A stretch of 64,000 nt of DNA from Sporosarcina cascadiensis (lineage in GTDB: Bacteria > Bacillota > Bacilli > Bacillales_A > Planococcaceae). Numbering within the stretch: position 1 is the stretch's first letter; the number at the start of each line of letters is the position of its first letter. The translations under genes were made by a program, and so were the position numbers. Below the pieces are notes generated by a model that was given only the letters and a program-made list of their open reading frames with translations, did no database searches and was not told the origin of the DNA. Location: the NCBI RefSeq assembly GCF_009650995.1, contig NZ_WHVV01000004.1:62001-126000 (forward strand), written 5' to 3'. Positions 63,700 to 64,000 of the stretch are shown piece after piece.

Positions 63700-64000
63700 A
63701 GTATTCTCCAAAAGCAGATTTATCCATAATTAGATAAGCATCATTGTGTTTTCTAAGAATAGTTGAAGGACAATCTGTAGAAATCTCATTAGATAATGTC
63801 TCCTTGACTGCTCGGGATTTCGTAATGCCCGGCACCGTGCAAACCATCCTTTTCGCCCTAATTAATGCGGGGATTGTCAGGGAAAGCGCATGAGTCGGAA
63901 CTTCATCCAAAGTTTCAAAACAACCATCATTTACTTGTTGCTGGCGACTAAATTGATCTAATTGCACTTCTTTTATCATAAACGGATCATTGAAATCAGC
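63692..64000 (-). CDS. Glucosamine-6-phosphate deaminase family protein, C-terminal fragment
   Basis: The last 102 codons are present; the gene runs off the right edge. ADFNDPFMIKEVQLDQFSRQ, QQQVNDGCFETLDEVPTHAL, LTIPALIRAKRMVCTVPG and the SRAVKETLSNEISTDCPSTI region fit the C-terminal half of NagB-type isomerase/deaminases, which convert glucosamine-6-phosphate to fructose-6-phosphate and ammonia. Followed by the NagA-like gene with an 8-base overlap. Confidence 0.82.
   Translation of the reverse strand, partial: ADFNDPFMIKEVQLDQFSRQQQVNDGCFETLDEVPTHALSLTIPALIRAKRMVCTVPGITKSRAVKETLSNEISTDCPSTILRKHNDAYLIMDKSAFGEYYD

Noticed and set aside
1..64000. CRISPR arrays, tRNA or rRNA genes, transposases, integrases
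   Set aside because: Read for on both strands. No regular direct repeats with spacers, cloverleaf genes or mobile-element enzymes were recognised.

Overview
The window is a chromosomal segment of a low-to-mid GC, endospore-forming Firmicute, most likely a member of the Planococcaceae (Sporosarcina-like). This is inferred from three things: gene order matching the Bacillus subtilis hemA-to-pheA region, the sporulation genes spo0B, spoIVFA, spoIVFB, a spoIIB-like gene and a spoVID-like gene, and a complete type IV pilus locus placed between folC and the prepilin peptidase gene. No rRNA, tRNA, CRISPR array, transposase or prophage gene was seen. Almost everything is on the minus strand.

Region 1 (1-11.7 kb, minus) is the conserved core block. 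Its units are pheA-pheB-obg-spo0B, rpmA-prp-rplU with an L21 leader, spoIVFB-spoIVFA, minD-minC-mreD-mreC-mreB, radC-maf, and a SPOR/SpoIIB-like membrane protein. Terminators at 2501, 5549 and 9646 divide it into transcription units. A 550-bp intergenic repeat lies between rplU and spoIVFB.

Region 2 (11.8-24.3 kb, minus) encodes a type IV pilus machine: prepilin peptidase, PilO, PilN, PilM, two major-type pilins, PilC, the retraction ATPase PilT, the assembly ATPase PilB, a VanW/G5 exported protein, and three minor-pilin-like proteins, one with a large extended C-terminal domain.

Region 3 (24.4-32.1 kb) holds folC, then a plus-strand island of two RimK-like ATP-grasp ligases. The second overlaps by ATGA a 60-codon reading frame made of seven-residue repeats. 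Next come valS with its T-box leader, a small cysteine-rich membrane ORF, a short SpoVID-like protein, and an inverted second copy of the 550-bp repeat.

Region 4 (32.1-45.7 kb, minus) contains hemL-B-D-C-X-A (tetrapyrrole synthesis from glutamyl-tRNA to uroporphyrinogen III), engB, lon, clpX, tig and a TPR protein.

Region 5 (45.8-60.6 kb) is a hexuronate catabolic cluster. A TRAP transporter (DctPQM) with UxaC, UxaB and UxaA is controlled by a divergent LacI-family regulator, a near-perfect cre site and a 26-bp palindrome. A second operon, kdgR-kdgK-kdgA-uxuA-uxuB, is preceded by a different 24-bp palindrome. Together they convert glucuronate and galacturonate through mannonate and altronate to KDG, KDPG, pyruvate and glyceraldehyde-3-phosphate.

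Region 6 (60.6-64 kb, minus) is an amino-sugar operon: a NagB-family deaminase (partial), a NagA-like deacetylase, a SIS-domain protein and a ROK regulator.

The least explained items are the ATP-grasp pair with its repeat ORF, the paired inverted 550-bp repeats, the shorter repeat found in both the valS and tig leaders, the small ORF at 30652, and the unidentified transporter-like protein ending the uxa operon.
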